A DNA stretch of 64,000 bases. Source: Lichtheimia corymbifera B2541 (taxonomy: Eukaryota; Mucoromycota; Mucoromycetes; Mucorales; Lichtheimiaceae). Positions 9,560-20,936 of this stretch are shown here, piece by piece. The stretch lies in contig JNEU01001155.1 in the NCBI GenBank assembly GCA_000697475.1, forward strand, positions 1-64,000, given 5' to 3'. A program made the position numbers and the translations under genes. Every line of letters begins with the position of its first letter. Within the stretch, counting starts at the first letter, position 1. The notes under the pieces are model-generated. The model was not told where the DNA came from. It did not search any database and saw only the letters and a program-made list of their open reading frames with translations.

Positions 9560-11924
9560 ATGAACCTCTCAGAACTCATCCACCGGCCATCTGAAGACGG
9601 GCAATCGGTGGTTTCTTCCAATTACGAATCCTCCTTTCAACGCTCACCAACAGAGCCAATGCACCTCGACACTCTTTACAATAAGGTCGGCTCAGACCTC
9701 ATGGACACTCGCTTTGCAACTGACCACCACAACCATCAACATCAACATCTCATCCACGATGCTTATTCGTCTTCAAAGGTATTCGTTTGCTTTTATTCAA
9801 GGTGCTCATCAAACTCACACTCTATATCCTATTTTACTTTCTTTGTCTGCTTAGCTAATGACGACCAGCAGCAGCAACAGTAGCAGTGGAAGTCCTCATT
9901 GGCAATTTGCACCTCCAGAAAGCTCTCGATCACCCTATGCTAGCACCCTCTCTGATCAGTCTATCAATGAACCTTTGCGACCCACCTCTGATCTACGTGG
10001 TGGTGGCAGTACGACTAGCAATAGTACTACTGGCGGCAGCGGCGGCGGCGGTGGGGCCAATAGTATCTCCAATGGAGTCGGCGGTAGCAGCAGCGGCGCT
10101 ATGAGCACCACTGCACGAGGACCCAGCAGCAATTCTCCTGTGTCACCTATCCCTTTAGATAATACATCATCGGTTGATCATCATCATCATCATCACCATC
10201 TTTATCGAAAGCGGAGACTATCACTCAATGACTCTTCTTCTTACAACAATTATTCACCTGACGATAAATCCACTGATCAGCAGCAGCAGCAGCAACACCT
10301 TCCATCATCATCATCATCATCATCACCACCATCATCATCCAAATCCACTACGTCTACCGGCATTGCTGGTCTCTATGGCCGCAAGGATATGACTCTTACC
10401 ATTGATGGCACCAATGTCACCAAGGACAACATTGAAGAAGGTTACGTCCAGTTCATTTGGCACAATGATCCTTCCTATATCGGCGATAGCATTGAAAATC
10501 TCATGTACGTCAAACGCAAATTCTCTTCTGTACCCAAGACCGGTGATTTGGCATACACCACATGGGATGTTTATGCACTTGTCAAGAAGTTACACAACAA
10601 CGAGGTATATATATATATATACATCTGTGTTATGATATATCGATACTTACATTCTTGACAACAGATAAAGAATTGGTCACAATTGGTGGGCAGATTGGGT
10701 TTAGCTGATGTACCTGGACGACCACAATTTGCTCAACGTGTCAAGCGATGGATGCGCAAGTATCGAATTGATTGTTATTTTGATTATCTCCTGGGCAATC
10801 CATACAACTTCAACGCCGGTCCTAACGACGAATACACTGGATGCCTGGTCATGGGCAACTATCAAAAGAGACGTGGCAACCGTACGCATACTATGGTTAC
10901 CAACAACAACACAGCAACAGCACATTCCACCGATGACCTGGATTCGAGAAAATCCACCGATGAATTTCCTTCAACACGAAAACGACACAAGCACCATGAT
11001 GACGATGATAACAAGGATGAGAGTGCGGATAACGATGAGGAAGATGATGATGATCGGAATACACGTCGAACACCTATTGCACATGCTGGTAGTCGAAAGC
11101 GAGCACGTAATCAGCCTGTGTTGTCCTCTGGGATTGATGATGATCAAGAACATGATGACAAAGAGCACTTGACAACAACATCAACGTCTACCACTGCTAT
11201 GGCTACTGAAGAGGAAAGAGAAGCAGGGAACGCTGAGGACACTACACAAATGGCAGAGCAACCACCCAGTGTATATCCAATGGAATATCTACGAGAGGAT
11301 GAAGAGGATGAATTGGCATCATCAACATCATCATCGCCTGCCACTTCACCAGCAGCATCATCACCAGAACCATCTCCTGATTCGTTATCATTATCAGCTA
11401 AATCTACAAAACTACGACAACAACAACAACATCCATCTACATCACCCATTACTACCACTACCCCTCCTGCTGCACCACCTCTATCACCACCACCATCATC
11501 ATTATCATTCAAAGATACTGAAGAAACACCAGCACCAGCACCAACCACAGATCTCTCTTTATCATCACCGTCACAACCATCACAACCACCAGCATCCTCA
11601 TCATCCGTTGCCGCTGTTGTCCCTACTACCAATGCATCTCCTCGTTCGCAATCACCATCACACCAACACCATCATCCTCATCATCATTCCCACCCTTCTT
11701 CTTCCTCATGCCAAAACTGTACACGCCTTCAAGATACTGTGAGCCATCTACAAGACGATATTGTATTACTCAAACAGCAATTATCAACCATCCAGACACG
11801 ACTCAATGAGGAATCTGAGGCTAAAACAGTCCTGGTGCGTCGAATGGACCAATTGTGTACACACTATGATAAATGGCGGACGCAACTTGCTGAGCAGCTT
11901 TTACAAAGCCCATTTGCAGAGTAA
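9560..11924 (+). CDS. Abp2 (ARS-binding protein 2) domain nuclear protein
   Basis: Three exons, 9560..9778, 9855..10604 and 10665..11924, give 742 aa. The second intron begins with a TA dinucleotide run. Residues about 235-345 form the recognisable domain: 'YVQFIWHNDPSYIGDSIENL', 'TTWDVYALVKKLHNNEIKNW', and 'RVKRWMRKYRIDCYFDYLLG'. This pattern is typical of the fungal Abp2 family (Pfam ARS-binding protein 2), named for a fission-yeast protein that binds AT-rich origin DNA. The domain is flanked by long disordered regions rich in Ser, Gln, His, acidic residues and basic KRHK-type clusters. The last 65 residues form a coiled coil starting at a C-x2-C. A role in chromatin or replication-origin binding is inferred from the family only. 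Confidence 0.72.
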
Positions 11925-13947
11925 TCTTATATCCATCCACACACTCACACACACAATACAACCCCTACCCTCTCTTTCTCTTTTATCCCATTCCATATCG
12001 TTCCTCCTTTTTTTTTTTTTTCTTTTTACCATTTAATTTGTAATCTTCATCATCTCGCTTAGTCAACCTTTTTATCCGAGAACACCCCCAAAAAAACCTT
12101 TTGTTGTGTACTTGAGAGACCATATATAATTAAAGAATGGTTATGATAATATATTCATATGGGGACTCCACTTTGGGAATGGATGGAAAGTGCCACTATC
12201 ATCGTTTCAATGGTGATAAGCAGGGTGACTGGCTTAATTTAGCTGAGCTGATACACTTAGACACAGGTCGCGGCCCCACCAGATAGGGCCAGAAATGATA
12301 AGAGGGTCCCACCCTGCTCCTCCTCTTACGGAATAACATGATGCGATTTAGACATTTCAGAGCCATCCATCCATACCTGTGGTTGGCTTTAGATCCATGT
12401 TTGGTATTTTGGAGATCAAAAGCTTCAGTCCCGAGATCATCCGTAAGACATGCTACATGTAAGAATGCAAGATAAAGTTCATGACAGAAAAGAAAAAAGA
12501 GATCTGTAACATTATGATGATGCTTTGTTTTCGATGATTGTTGACAAGAAGACGGGCTATTATCGTCATTCTCTCCTGCTGAATGCAGGGTTGGGGGGAG
12601 AGACAGTGCAAAGAGAATCAAAGAGAATGTGCATGTGCATATGCAGGTTGAATATTATACCAATGATGGTGGTGGGCCATGAAAAAAAGTAAACGTTATT
12701 GTAAACAAATGCTTGCATTAACACACAAAACAATAGAGTCCGACGTTTATGGCCGTGATTCTCCACATACAATCATCCGGAATATTGTAATCCGTTCTTC
12801 GGATAATCCATATAAAGAGATAGTAGCATATCACGTTGTCGATCATCGTTTTATTTATTTGGTATGCAAAAAGAGGCTGGTTGCTGATAGGTGCTGTCGC
12901 TCACGCGATGCTATATGACGGGTCGGTTGCGGCTTTACATTGACGTGTGATGGATATGCAAAGAATAATGATCTCATGATGATACGCTTTTTACTGGGGA
13001 TTTGGCAAAATGATGGGTGGAGAAGAAAAGAAGGAGAAAACCACGAAACAAAAGGAGCTCTGGTTCCATGGAAGTGATGATTGTGCTTTTTTGTTCGGTA
13101 GATTTCTTTCTCCACATTTACATACATATACACGTACCCCGCAAGAAAAGGCGTGTTGTTGTTTGTTTCAAATAGGGGGGTGTTGGTGATGTATGTGTGT
13201 GCAGTGGTATGGTGATAGTAAAAGTGGGGAGCTACGCACGACCGGAACGGATACGGGGGAGTTAAAAAGATGAAGCGGTAGTGAAATGATTGGGTCTCGT
13301 GTGCCTAAGCGTGGGACATTTTCTGTTTGGTTGGCAGCTTGCATCCCACACGTGCGGTCCTTTTTGCCCTCTTGCAGTTTCCAAATACTGGATCTTCCAT
13401 CCCCACTCATTAATCATCACGGCTCAAATATCGGTTTCTGCCATCCTTTAGACTACGCCACCCCCATTTGCTTTTTCCTTGTGAGCAAACATACACTGTG
13501 TAAGGGGAGTTTGCTTGTTTGTTAAATGTACCTCCCATACACAGCTCTATTCAAGAGGGCATGTCCCTATCTAAATATTAGTGATAACGAACGAAGCCAA
13601 TATATGGTGCACTAAAATTAAGGTTCACTGGGGGGTAAGGGTGTGCACACAACAACGCGAGGAGGGTTGCACAGAGATGGAGTTACACACTTTCTTTGAC
13701 AGCATGCAAAAAAACCAGATTTCCCGAGCTAATCGTGAGCGCCCTTGCACCTGATTGGTGGACATACCCGTTATGGCAAGTATATCGGGAACTGGCTTGC
13801 AATCTTCATCCGCAAAACCGATTGCCCCCCCGCTTCACAACAAAAAATATAAAAGCATTCTCCTCCCTTTGCTGTTGGACTTTCGATAGTTTTCTCTTAT
13901 TCTCCAACTACTTCTATCTTGTGTCTTTTGTAATCCCATCTAGTTGA
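11925..13947. other. 2-kb intergenic region
   Basis: This is the 3' flank of the Abp2-domain gene (pyrimidine run near 12006-12026) and the promoter of the proline dehydrogenase gene. The open frames here are short and of chance composition. I see no gene, repeat array or RNA structure I can support. Confidence 0.55.
13846..13854 (+). promoter_or_regulatory. TATA box of proline dehydrogenase gene
   Basis: The sequence AATATAAAA lies 94 bp upstream of the start codon at 13948 and is followed by a pyrimidine-rich leader, the usual arrangement for a strongly regulated fungal promoter. Confidence 0.5.
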
Positions 13948-16045
13948 ATGCTTCGCTCGGCTCTTCCTCGTGTTCGTGTTCTACCACCACCATCTGCTCG
14001 TCTCAACATCCCATCACCACCTTCAGTTTCCTTACGAACCTTTGCCACTCGTACTCATACTCCCCATCCCAATGTTCGTCTTCCTTACAAATCCATCTCG
14101 GCTAGTGTAGCCTTGACATCCGCCTCTATGATGTATCTTTACTCTCGCTCTAATGATGATTCCCTTCTCGGTATGCGTAAAGCATACGCTGAGATGTCCC
14201 ACCAACATCACCACCCTGTTTCCGCTTACATGTCATCTTCACCCGCTTCAGCATTGGCTGAGCTCAATGATGAGAATAACCGTTCCTTCCTTCATGCCAA
14301 GTCCACGGAAGATTTGTTGATGGGCCTTTTCGTGTACAAGTTGTGTACTTTCCAATGGTTGGTGGATGCTGCACCTCATCTTATCCATTTCGCCGAATCG
14401 GTCCATCTTGAAAAAATTGCTCACTGGGTTGTCAAGAATACTTTTTTCCGCCATTTCTGTGGAGGTGAAACACCTGAAGAATGTGTTGAAGTCATGGACA
14501 AGCTTAGCAGCTTCGGTATGAATGCCATTCTTGATTTGAGCGTTGAAGCCGATGAATCGCCACAAGAAGGTCCTGAAGCATTTGCCAACCAAGAGCAATA
14601 TGCTGACTTCATTTTGGGCAAGACCAAACACTGCCTTGAAACCGCTGCCATGGGTACTGCTCGTGCCAGCCAAGCATCTGGTGCTTTTGCTGCCGTCAAG
14701 GTTACTGCTCACACCCCACCTGAATTGTTGTTGCGTCTCAACTTTGCCATTGCTACCCTCAACAAGTCTTTCCACGATTATCAAGTTGACGGCAAGATTG
14801 ATGCTGCTTCTTTCCGTAAGATTGTCAATGATGTCTTGCCTACACCAGCAAGTGATAGCCAACGTGAAGAACGCAACAAGCTCATGTCCAACATTGAATC
14901 ACTTGACTTCATTGAATATACCAAGATCCTCAATCTCTATGGTCCTACTCGTGATGTCTGGTGGTCTAGCAACGACAACGGCAATGATCGCAAGCTTATG
15001 AACAACTTTGATCTTGCTGCTTATGATCGCCTTATGGATCGTATGGATCAAGTCTGCGGTACCGCTCATCGTCTTGGTGCTGGCGTGATGATTGATGCTG
15101 AACAAAGCTACTTCCAAGAAGCTATTGACCATGTTGCTCTTAACATGCAAGCCAAGTACAACCGCCGTGATGAAGACAAGGCTCCCACTGTGTACAACAC
15201 CTGTAAGTCTCCCGTTATCTTTTAATGCCATTGTATGTATATTAATCATTTTTATTATCGCTGATAGATCAAATGTATACCAAGGCATCTCTTAGCAAGT
15301 TGGAAATCGATGTTGAACGTGCTCATCGTGAAAACTTTGCTTTTGCTGCCAAGTTAGTGCGTGGTGCTTACATGGTCTCGGAGCGTAAGGTAAGGAAAAA
15401 AATACATAAATCAGTTCAATGATGATTGGTGCTGATCCATATTCCCTTTCTTAGCGTGCCCTGGAAAACAACTACCCATCCCCGATCCACGATACATTGG
15501 AAGACACCCACGCTTCGTACAACAATGGTGTCGTCTTTTTGTTGAGCAAGTTGCGTGAACACCAAGAATCCACTGGTGAAACTTTGTCGTCAACTACGGC
15601 ACCCATTGTGTTTATGGTTGCCACACACAACCGCCAATCGGTTATCCTTACTGTTGAAGAAATGGACCGCCAGGGTGTTCTCCCTCGTTCTGGTGTTGTG
15701 CATTTTGGCCAACTCTTTTCCATGAAGGATCAGCTCTCCTATGCTCTTGCCCGTAACGGCTATTCCATCTACAAGTACTTGCCTTATGGTGCTATTCAAG
15801 ATGTCATCCCCTACTTGATTCGTCGTGCCCAAGAAAACTCTGCTGTCTTAGGTGATGTTGGTCATGAGCGTGAGCTTATGTTCCAAGAAATCAAGGACCG
15901 TGTTACTGGCAAGACTCCCAATGTCATGATCAACTCGTCTTCTGCCTCTGCACCTGCTGCCGTTGTTGACGATGCTACTGCCTCAGCCGATAATACCTCT
16001 TCTTCACCAGCGGCTGAAATGTCCGGCGTTGCAAAGACGGCCTAA
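13948..16045 (+). CDS. PUT1: mitochondrial proline dehydrogenase (proline oxidase)
   Basis: Three exons, 13948..15202, 15268..15389 and 15455..16045, give 655 aa. The enzyme is a flavoprotein that oxidises L-proline to pyrroline-5-carboxylate at the mitochondrial inner membrane, the first step of proline use. Family signatures are present in order: 'KLVRGAYMVSER' across the second intron, 'VATHN', and 'YLPYGAIQDVIPYLIRRAQEN'. The N-terminus is Arg/Ser/Pro-rich without acidic residues, as expected for a mitochondrial import signal. Residues about 275-297 hold an EF-hand-like loop (D-Y-Q-V-D-G-K-I-D) in the long insertion between the N-terminal helices and the barrel. The C-terminal 40 residues are low-complexity Ala/Ser. 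The length is closer to animal enzymes than to the 476-aa yeast enzyme. Confidence 0.95.
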
Positions 16046-17033
16046 TCTATTATCCCCACACTCACATACATTAAGGGTTGAATACCCTTTGTTATTTACT
16101 TCATTCCCCTATTCATCATCCTCTCCACATGTTATTAAGACCCACTTCCTCCATTATCGCACATCATTCCCCCTTATTGCCCGTTTTCCTTGTATTTCTA
16201 GCATGTTTGTCTATTTGTTTTTTCATTCATCTGGAGGATTGTGCTTTAGAGACCATTCTTCATACATAGTTTTCTCTTCCATCGTACATAATACAAACAA
16301 CTTTTTTCACATTCAAGTCTCGGAATGTATCGTGTGTGTTGAGCTAGCAATCTATAGTCCCCCATTTCCCCCCGCATTTGGCCCATGGTGGAGATAATTC
16401 CCGCGGATCTAGAGATCTGGGTCAGTTAAGGTTTTGGATTCATCACCAGAAACTAGAGCCGACTATGCGGATCCAAATGTACCATGAAAAAAAATGTTTT
16501 TTATCAATATACCCCCTTGGGGGGGGGGTTGGATGGTCTGGTGCGCGTGTCTGGCCCGATCGCTAATACAAGCCACTGTTAGAACCCCAATCTTACAAAG
16601 AGCAATTTTTTGAGCCATCTCGATCCATACATGCTTGGCGCATTGTCATGTGGAAAATGAAGTACATATACATGCATGTGGCACCATCCCATTGCAGAGT
16701 AGAGAATAATGTACCTTTTTTGTGTCTCATGATCACAAACTACCACTGACGCGTTGATGGGAAGGATGTTCTTGAACTTTGTTCTGTTGTGTCACTCGCT
16801 GATCTTGGATGCATGGCAAACTCTAACCTTGTGATCACCCGCTGTCGTTTTTATTTCTTCTCTCAGTTTCCACACACGACCAAGCAACCCACTTTCCACG
16901 TGTACATACAACCCCCCAATAAACTCTTAAATCCACAGGCATTTGCTCCATCTCAAAATCACCAAATACAGTTGCAAAAGAAACAAACTACAACGAAAGC
17001 TTGTTGAATGAAAAAAAAATGATCATCTAGCAT
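16046..17033. other. convergent intergenic region
   Basis: This lies between the 3' ends of the proline dehydrogenase gene (plus) and the kinesin-14 gene (minus). It contains a G run near 16519 but no supported gene, repeat array or RNA. Confidence 0.55.
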
Positions 17034-19982
17034 CTAGGAAGAGGAGGAGGATGGCCGAGTAACCTTTCGTGTGGCCGTGCCGATTCGACAGGAGTTGACC
17101 TAATCCAATTATCAGCTTATCATGTTTTTTTTTACCGTGTACCAGGACCCCGCTTTTACAATACCTTTGTTGCAAAACGTAATGAACAGAGTGTTTCACC
17201 AAAGTGTTCCGAAAGTGGGGAAACATTGACGAACATCAGTGTCTTGCTATTGCCACCTGTGTGTTCATAAACCATCAGTCGTGAGCTATGCTGCCATGCT
17301 ACCCAGCCCAAACAACAATCATCCAACGGGGAATTGCCTTACCAAGAGAATTCTGTAACAAATACGTCAGCTTGGAATTTCTGTAAGGCACATGGCCACC
17401 CTCCTTGTTATTTGCTAGTGCATGGATCACATCACCAAGGCAGCTCAGACTCTTGTTAATCGCCTGGGTTTCTCGTAATCGATCCCCTGTTGATCCTGAC
17501 AATGCCAACCGCTCTGATCCTGCAAGATCAATCAAATTGAGCACACCGGAACAATGCTCTTGCGTTACGGCGTTGCTGCCTGTGATGCGTAGCATAAAAA
17601 CACTGTGACTTCGAGATGATCGCTCGTTCAAGTTGGTGGCACCCGTCGCTCTGTTTTGGCTCGCTTTTTTGAGCATGCTCGTGACTTTGGCAGGCGAATC
17701 AAGTACAACTAGAAAGAAAACAATGACATTATTAGCTCATCCATGTGAATAAATAATCATTTATGTCATCTGCTGCATACGCACCTGTTGTCATATCTGT
17801 AACAGTCGTCCTTCCATTCTTTTCATGCCTGATTTCATGCTTGATCTTGCCATACGTCGATGTGTCACCCAATAAATCATGCAAGTTTTCATTGTAAATC
17901 TCGAGAAACTGCCCTTCCATGGAATAGCTCCAATTGCGATCATTGAGCTTTTGAGCTACGTCATATATTTGTTGAACGGCTCGAGGAATCATTCCAGCTG
18001 ATTCGGTATTTGCTCGTGGTGGGCCTTGCATGGTATAAGTCTATTATTGTATACGTACGTCAGTGATCTCAATCCACCAAGCTAACCTTGCTCTCTGTAA
18101 TTCTTACCTTGCCACTGCCGGTTTGCCCATATCTATCAATAATCCGTCATCTTAGTTTCGGTTGTCCAGTAATCAAAAGGTGTCCACTTACGCGAAAATG
18201 CACACATTATAACCATCCAGTGCTGATTGTACAAGCTGAGATATCTCCTCATAGCATTCATGTTGGGTGCAACTTGGTTCAAAGACCTGATATCAAAGAT
18301 GTCAGCATCTAAGTTCTGATTCACATCAAATGTAAACTCACCTTGTCAAATGCAAATGGGTATGTTTTAGTAGAAACCTTGCCAAGTGTACTTGAGACCT
18401 CTTCTTTGAGCTCGAGCTTTTCACTATGATCGCCTATTTCTGGATTGCTTCCACGGAAATCAATTTGCGCCATACGGTGCTGATCGCTCTCGGATTCTAT
18501 GATATCATATATGAGCAAACCATCATCATCTATGAGTACATCTCTTTCATACCAAGTATTGGTCTGACACGGCAAAAGACGCGGATATTGCCTTTGAGTT
18601 CCTGGATAGTGTTGTGCTTTTGCCTTCGGATCCTTTCACTCTCCAGAAGCTTTGATTCCAAATCTGTCACCTTGTTCTTAGTCTCAGTATGCGAGTTCTC
18701 AAGCTGGTCAATGTTGTTCTGAAGATCGGTAAGCATGGTATCCACTTGCTAAAATGATATATAAAAGTTAGCCGTTGTCTTGAGCTCTAATGTCTTTCGT
18801 ACCTCTCCTTTTGCTCGGAACATGTGTAAATCGGCCTCCACCTGATTAAGCGTGTTCAATGTCCTTTCCATCGTCGTCTAGTAAATGCTGTAAGTAAGCA
18901 TATCATAATGACCTAGCCCTTATACTTACTCGCAACGCAGTATTCTCTGTGCTGGATCGTTCACGTTGTCTCTCCAAATCAGATGTTTGTTCTCGCGTAC
19001 GTTCGATTTCTTGTTGCAAACACTGTAGCTTTTGTTGACCTTGACCGTCCTCTTGATCCAATGCATCTTCTTTTGCCTTGAAAGACTCATTTATCTTGGC
19101 CATTTCATCCTCGTGACTCTTTTTGGCAGCCTGTGACAATGAAGATGCAAAGATCAATATCCACCATTTGCATTAATGTTCCTTTCCACATACCTCAAGC
19201 ATCGCTTCGGCATTGATCAATTGATTATGTAGTTCACGTGCCTCTGTTTCCTTGTTGGCTGTTTTGTCTTCCCATCCTTGCATGGCATCCATGAGCTCGC
19301 TGACTATTATTGAGAACAATGAGTCAAAACCAACAATGATTCTCATTGTACACTTACTTCGTTCTTTGTTACTGAGTAATTGCTCTTCCATGTCGGAGAT
19401 CTTTCCCTATTGCATTGTTTAATCCCATCATGTCTATAGATAGAGAAACAATGAAAGCGTTGGCTTTACCCGTAGATCCCACGCTGGTCTTTTCTTTTTT
19501 GCTGTAGTGGATGATCCATTCGTCTTTGCACCTGCAGTGCTATTCGTATTCGAAGTCTTTGGAATGCGTTTGGGCATAGTAACTGGATCTTTTGATGTTG
19601 ATGCCAACGTGCGTCGTAAAGCATTGGTAGGCTTAACTGCTGATGGTCTTGATATGGATGATGATGATGAAAAAGAGGATGATGATACACTCGTCTTTGT
19701 TCGCGCTGTAGTAGTGTTGCTATTCAACGAGGTCGTAGTGCGTCTGGCTGTGGAAAGTGATGTTTTCGACGTTGAAGCTAATGGTCGTCGTATGGTATGG
19801 GTGGAATGGGTAGTAGACGATGGGAAGGATGAGCCGTTCACTGGTTTAGAAGCTGAATCGGTGCGAGCTTTTACACGACGGTTTTCCTCTTCAGTGCCTT
19901 TACGCTTGATGCCGACAGGAATCTTTGATCGCGTCATGCTGGTTCGTGGTTGAATGTTGCCGTTCTTTGGGGCTAAAGGCAT
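17034..19982 (-). CDS. kinesin-14 (C-terminal, minus-end-directed motor)
   Basis: Thirteen exons sum to 2199 nt (732 aa): complement(17034..17099, 17165..17256, 17343..17708, 17785..18040, 18108..18132, 18192..18286, 18342..18496, 18553..18748, 18803..18877, 18930..19130, 19194..19303, 19358..19406, 19470..19982). Residues 1-170 are a basic Ser/Thr-rich tail likely to bind microtubules. Residues about 172-385 form a coiled coil. The kinesin-14 neck '[14 protein letters not shown]' leads into the motor with P-loop GQTGSGKT, switch I NERSSRSH and switch II DLAGSE, ending 'CRIGTARKVTRPS'. Neck-before-motor order is diagnostic of the Kar3/Ncd/KIFC1 class, which crosslinks and slides spindle microtubules. 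The 25-nt exon encodes the first part of the P-loop. The start at 19982 (MPLAPK) was chosen as the first Met before conserved basic sequence. Confidence 0.93.
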
Positions 19983-20936
19983 GTCCAAAATGAAAGAGAA
20001 AAGACAAAAAAAGGGGAAGCACGAAAGTCTTAGTCTCTCTCCCACACGCGCTTAAGGGTAAAATTACAATGAACGCGGAGCAGGAAAAAATGGCGCGCAT
20101 GATGCCATGTATTAGAATAGAGCCAAATGATAGAATAATGGTCAACCTACTATGCACTTACATTATCAATAGTCAGTCAAAAAGTGATTTCTTTCTACCA
20201 ATCTACCTTGGAAGTATACAAAGTTAGCTGAGATCTGATATCCTGATGCCTTGAAATGATATCCTTAATATGCTACTCCAACGTGTAAAGATGATTGACC
20301 CAAAGGTTTGCTAATTATATCACTTTGTTTTTACCATAAGGCCTCGTTTGGATGAATCGCTTACACAATTTGAAATTTGAAGAATACGGTACCTTTTGAG
20401 GTAGGCAATCAGCTAACTTGTTTGCAAACACAATTGCATTACTGGATGATCATGGATATTGCAGCTACCGACCATTGCTTCTTGAAGAATAAACGTTGTA
20501 TAAACTATCATCCAACATGCTCAACACGTGAATGCTTTTATTACAAGTTACATAGTAGATGGGACAAAAAGTAGCAAAGAAGAAGCGAACAATGTTCTAA
20601 CTCATTGGTGGGATGTTCCTGAAAATGATCACGTGGTTGTCGTCGGCAACTATAACACGACGCTAGATTTGTGCTGTTGTAAAGGAGCTAAAGACTATGC
20701 TGTTGTCATGGTCTGCGTAGTCCACGACAACTTTTAAGAAGCAAATAAAAATTTCCTTTTCTTATCATCATCACGGTATCCAGGGATACTATGTAGGTTT
20801 CTGGCGTGAGCCGCGTAAAGGGCTCTTCGCGATAGTGGGTAAAATTTGGGAGTGACTGAAAAAATAGCAAAAGCCATAATTTCGCGCTCAAAAGGGGGAC
20901 CACCATACACACGTTACACACCTTTACTTGTTAAAA
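19983..20936. other. divergent promoter region of kinesin-14 and MCM7
   Basis: This head-to-head spacer of about 950 bp separates two cell-cycle genes. Apart from the E2F/MBF-like sites near MCM7, I see only short chance frames. Confidence 0.6.
20880..20887 (+). promoter_or_regulatory. E2F/MBF-type G1/S element upstream of MCM7
   Basis: TTTCGCGC matches the E2F consensus (TTTSSCGC) 50 bp before the MCM7 start codon. A second related core, TTCGCGA, lies at 20826-20832. MCM genes are standard G1/S targets of MBF or E2F factors in fungi and animals, so the placement is functionally sensible. This is inference from sequence only. Confidence 0.5.

Noticed and set aside
11144..11742. Antisense and alternative-frame long ORFs across the Abp2-domain gene
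   Set aside because: These arise from triplet-repeat composition of the true frame; they encode monotonous Asp/Gly/Ser or His/Leu strings.
18496..18553. Apparent frameshift or 23-nt intron in the kinesin motor after 'CRVRPIL'
   Set aside because: A normal 56-nt GT-AG intron (18497-18552) restores the frame and gives '[16 protein letters not shown]', so no anomaly is needed.
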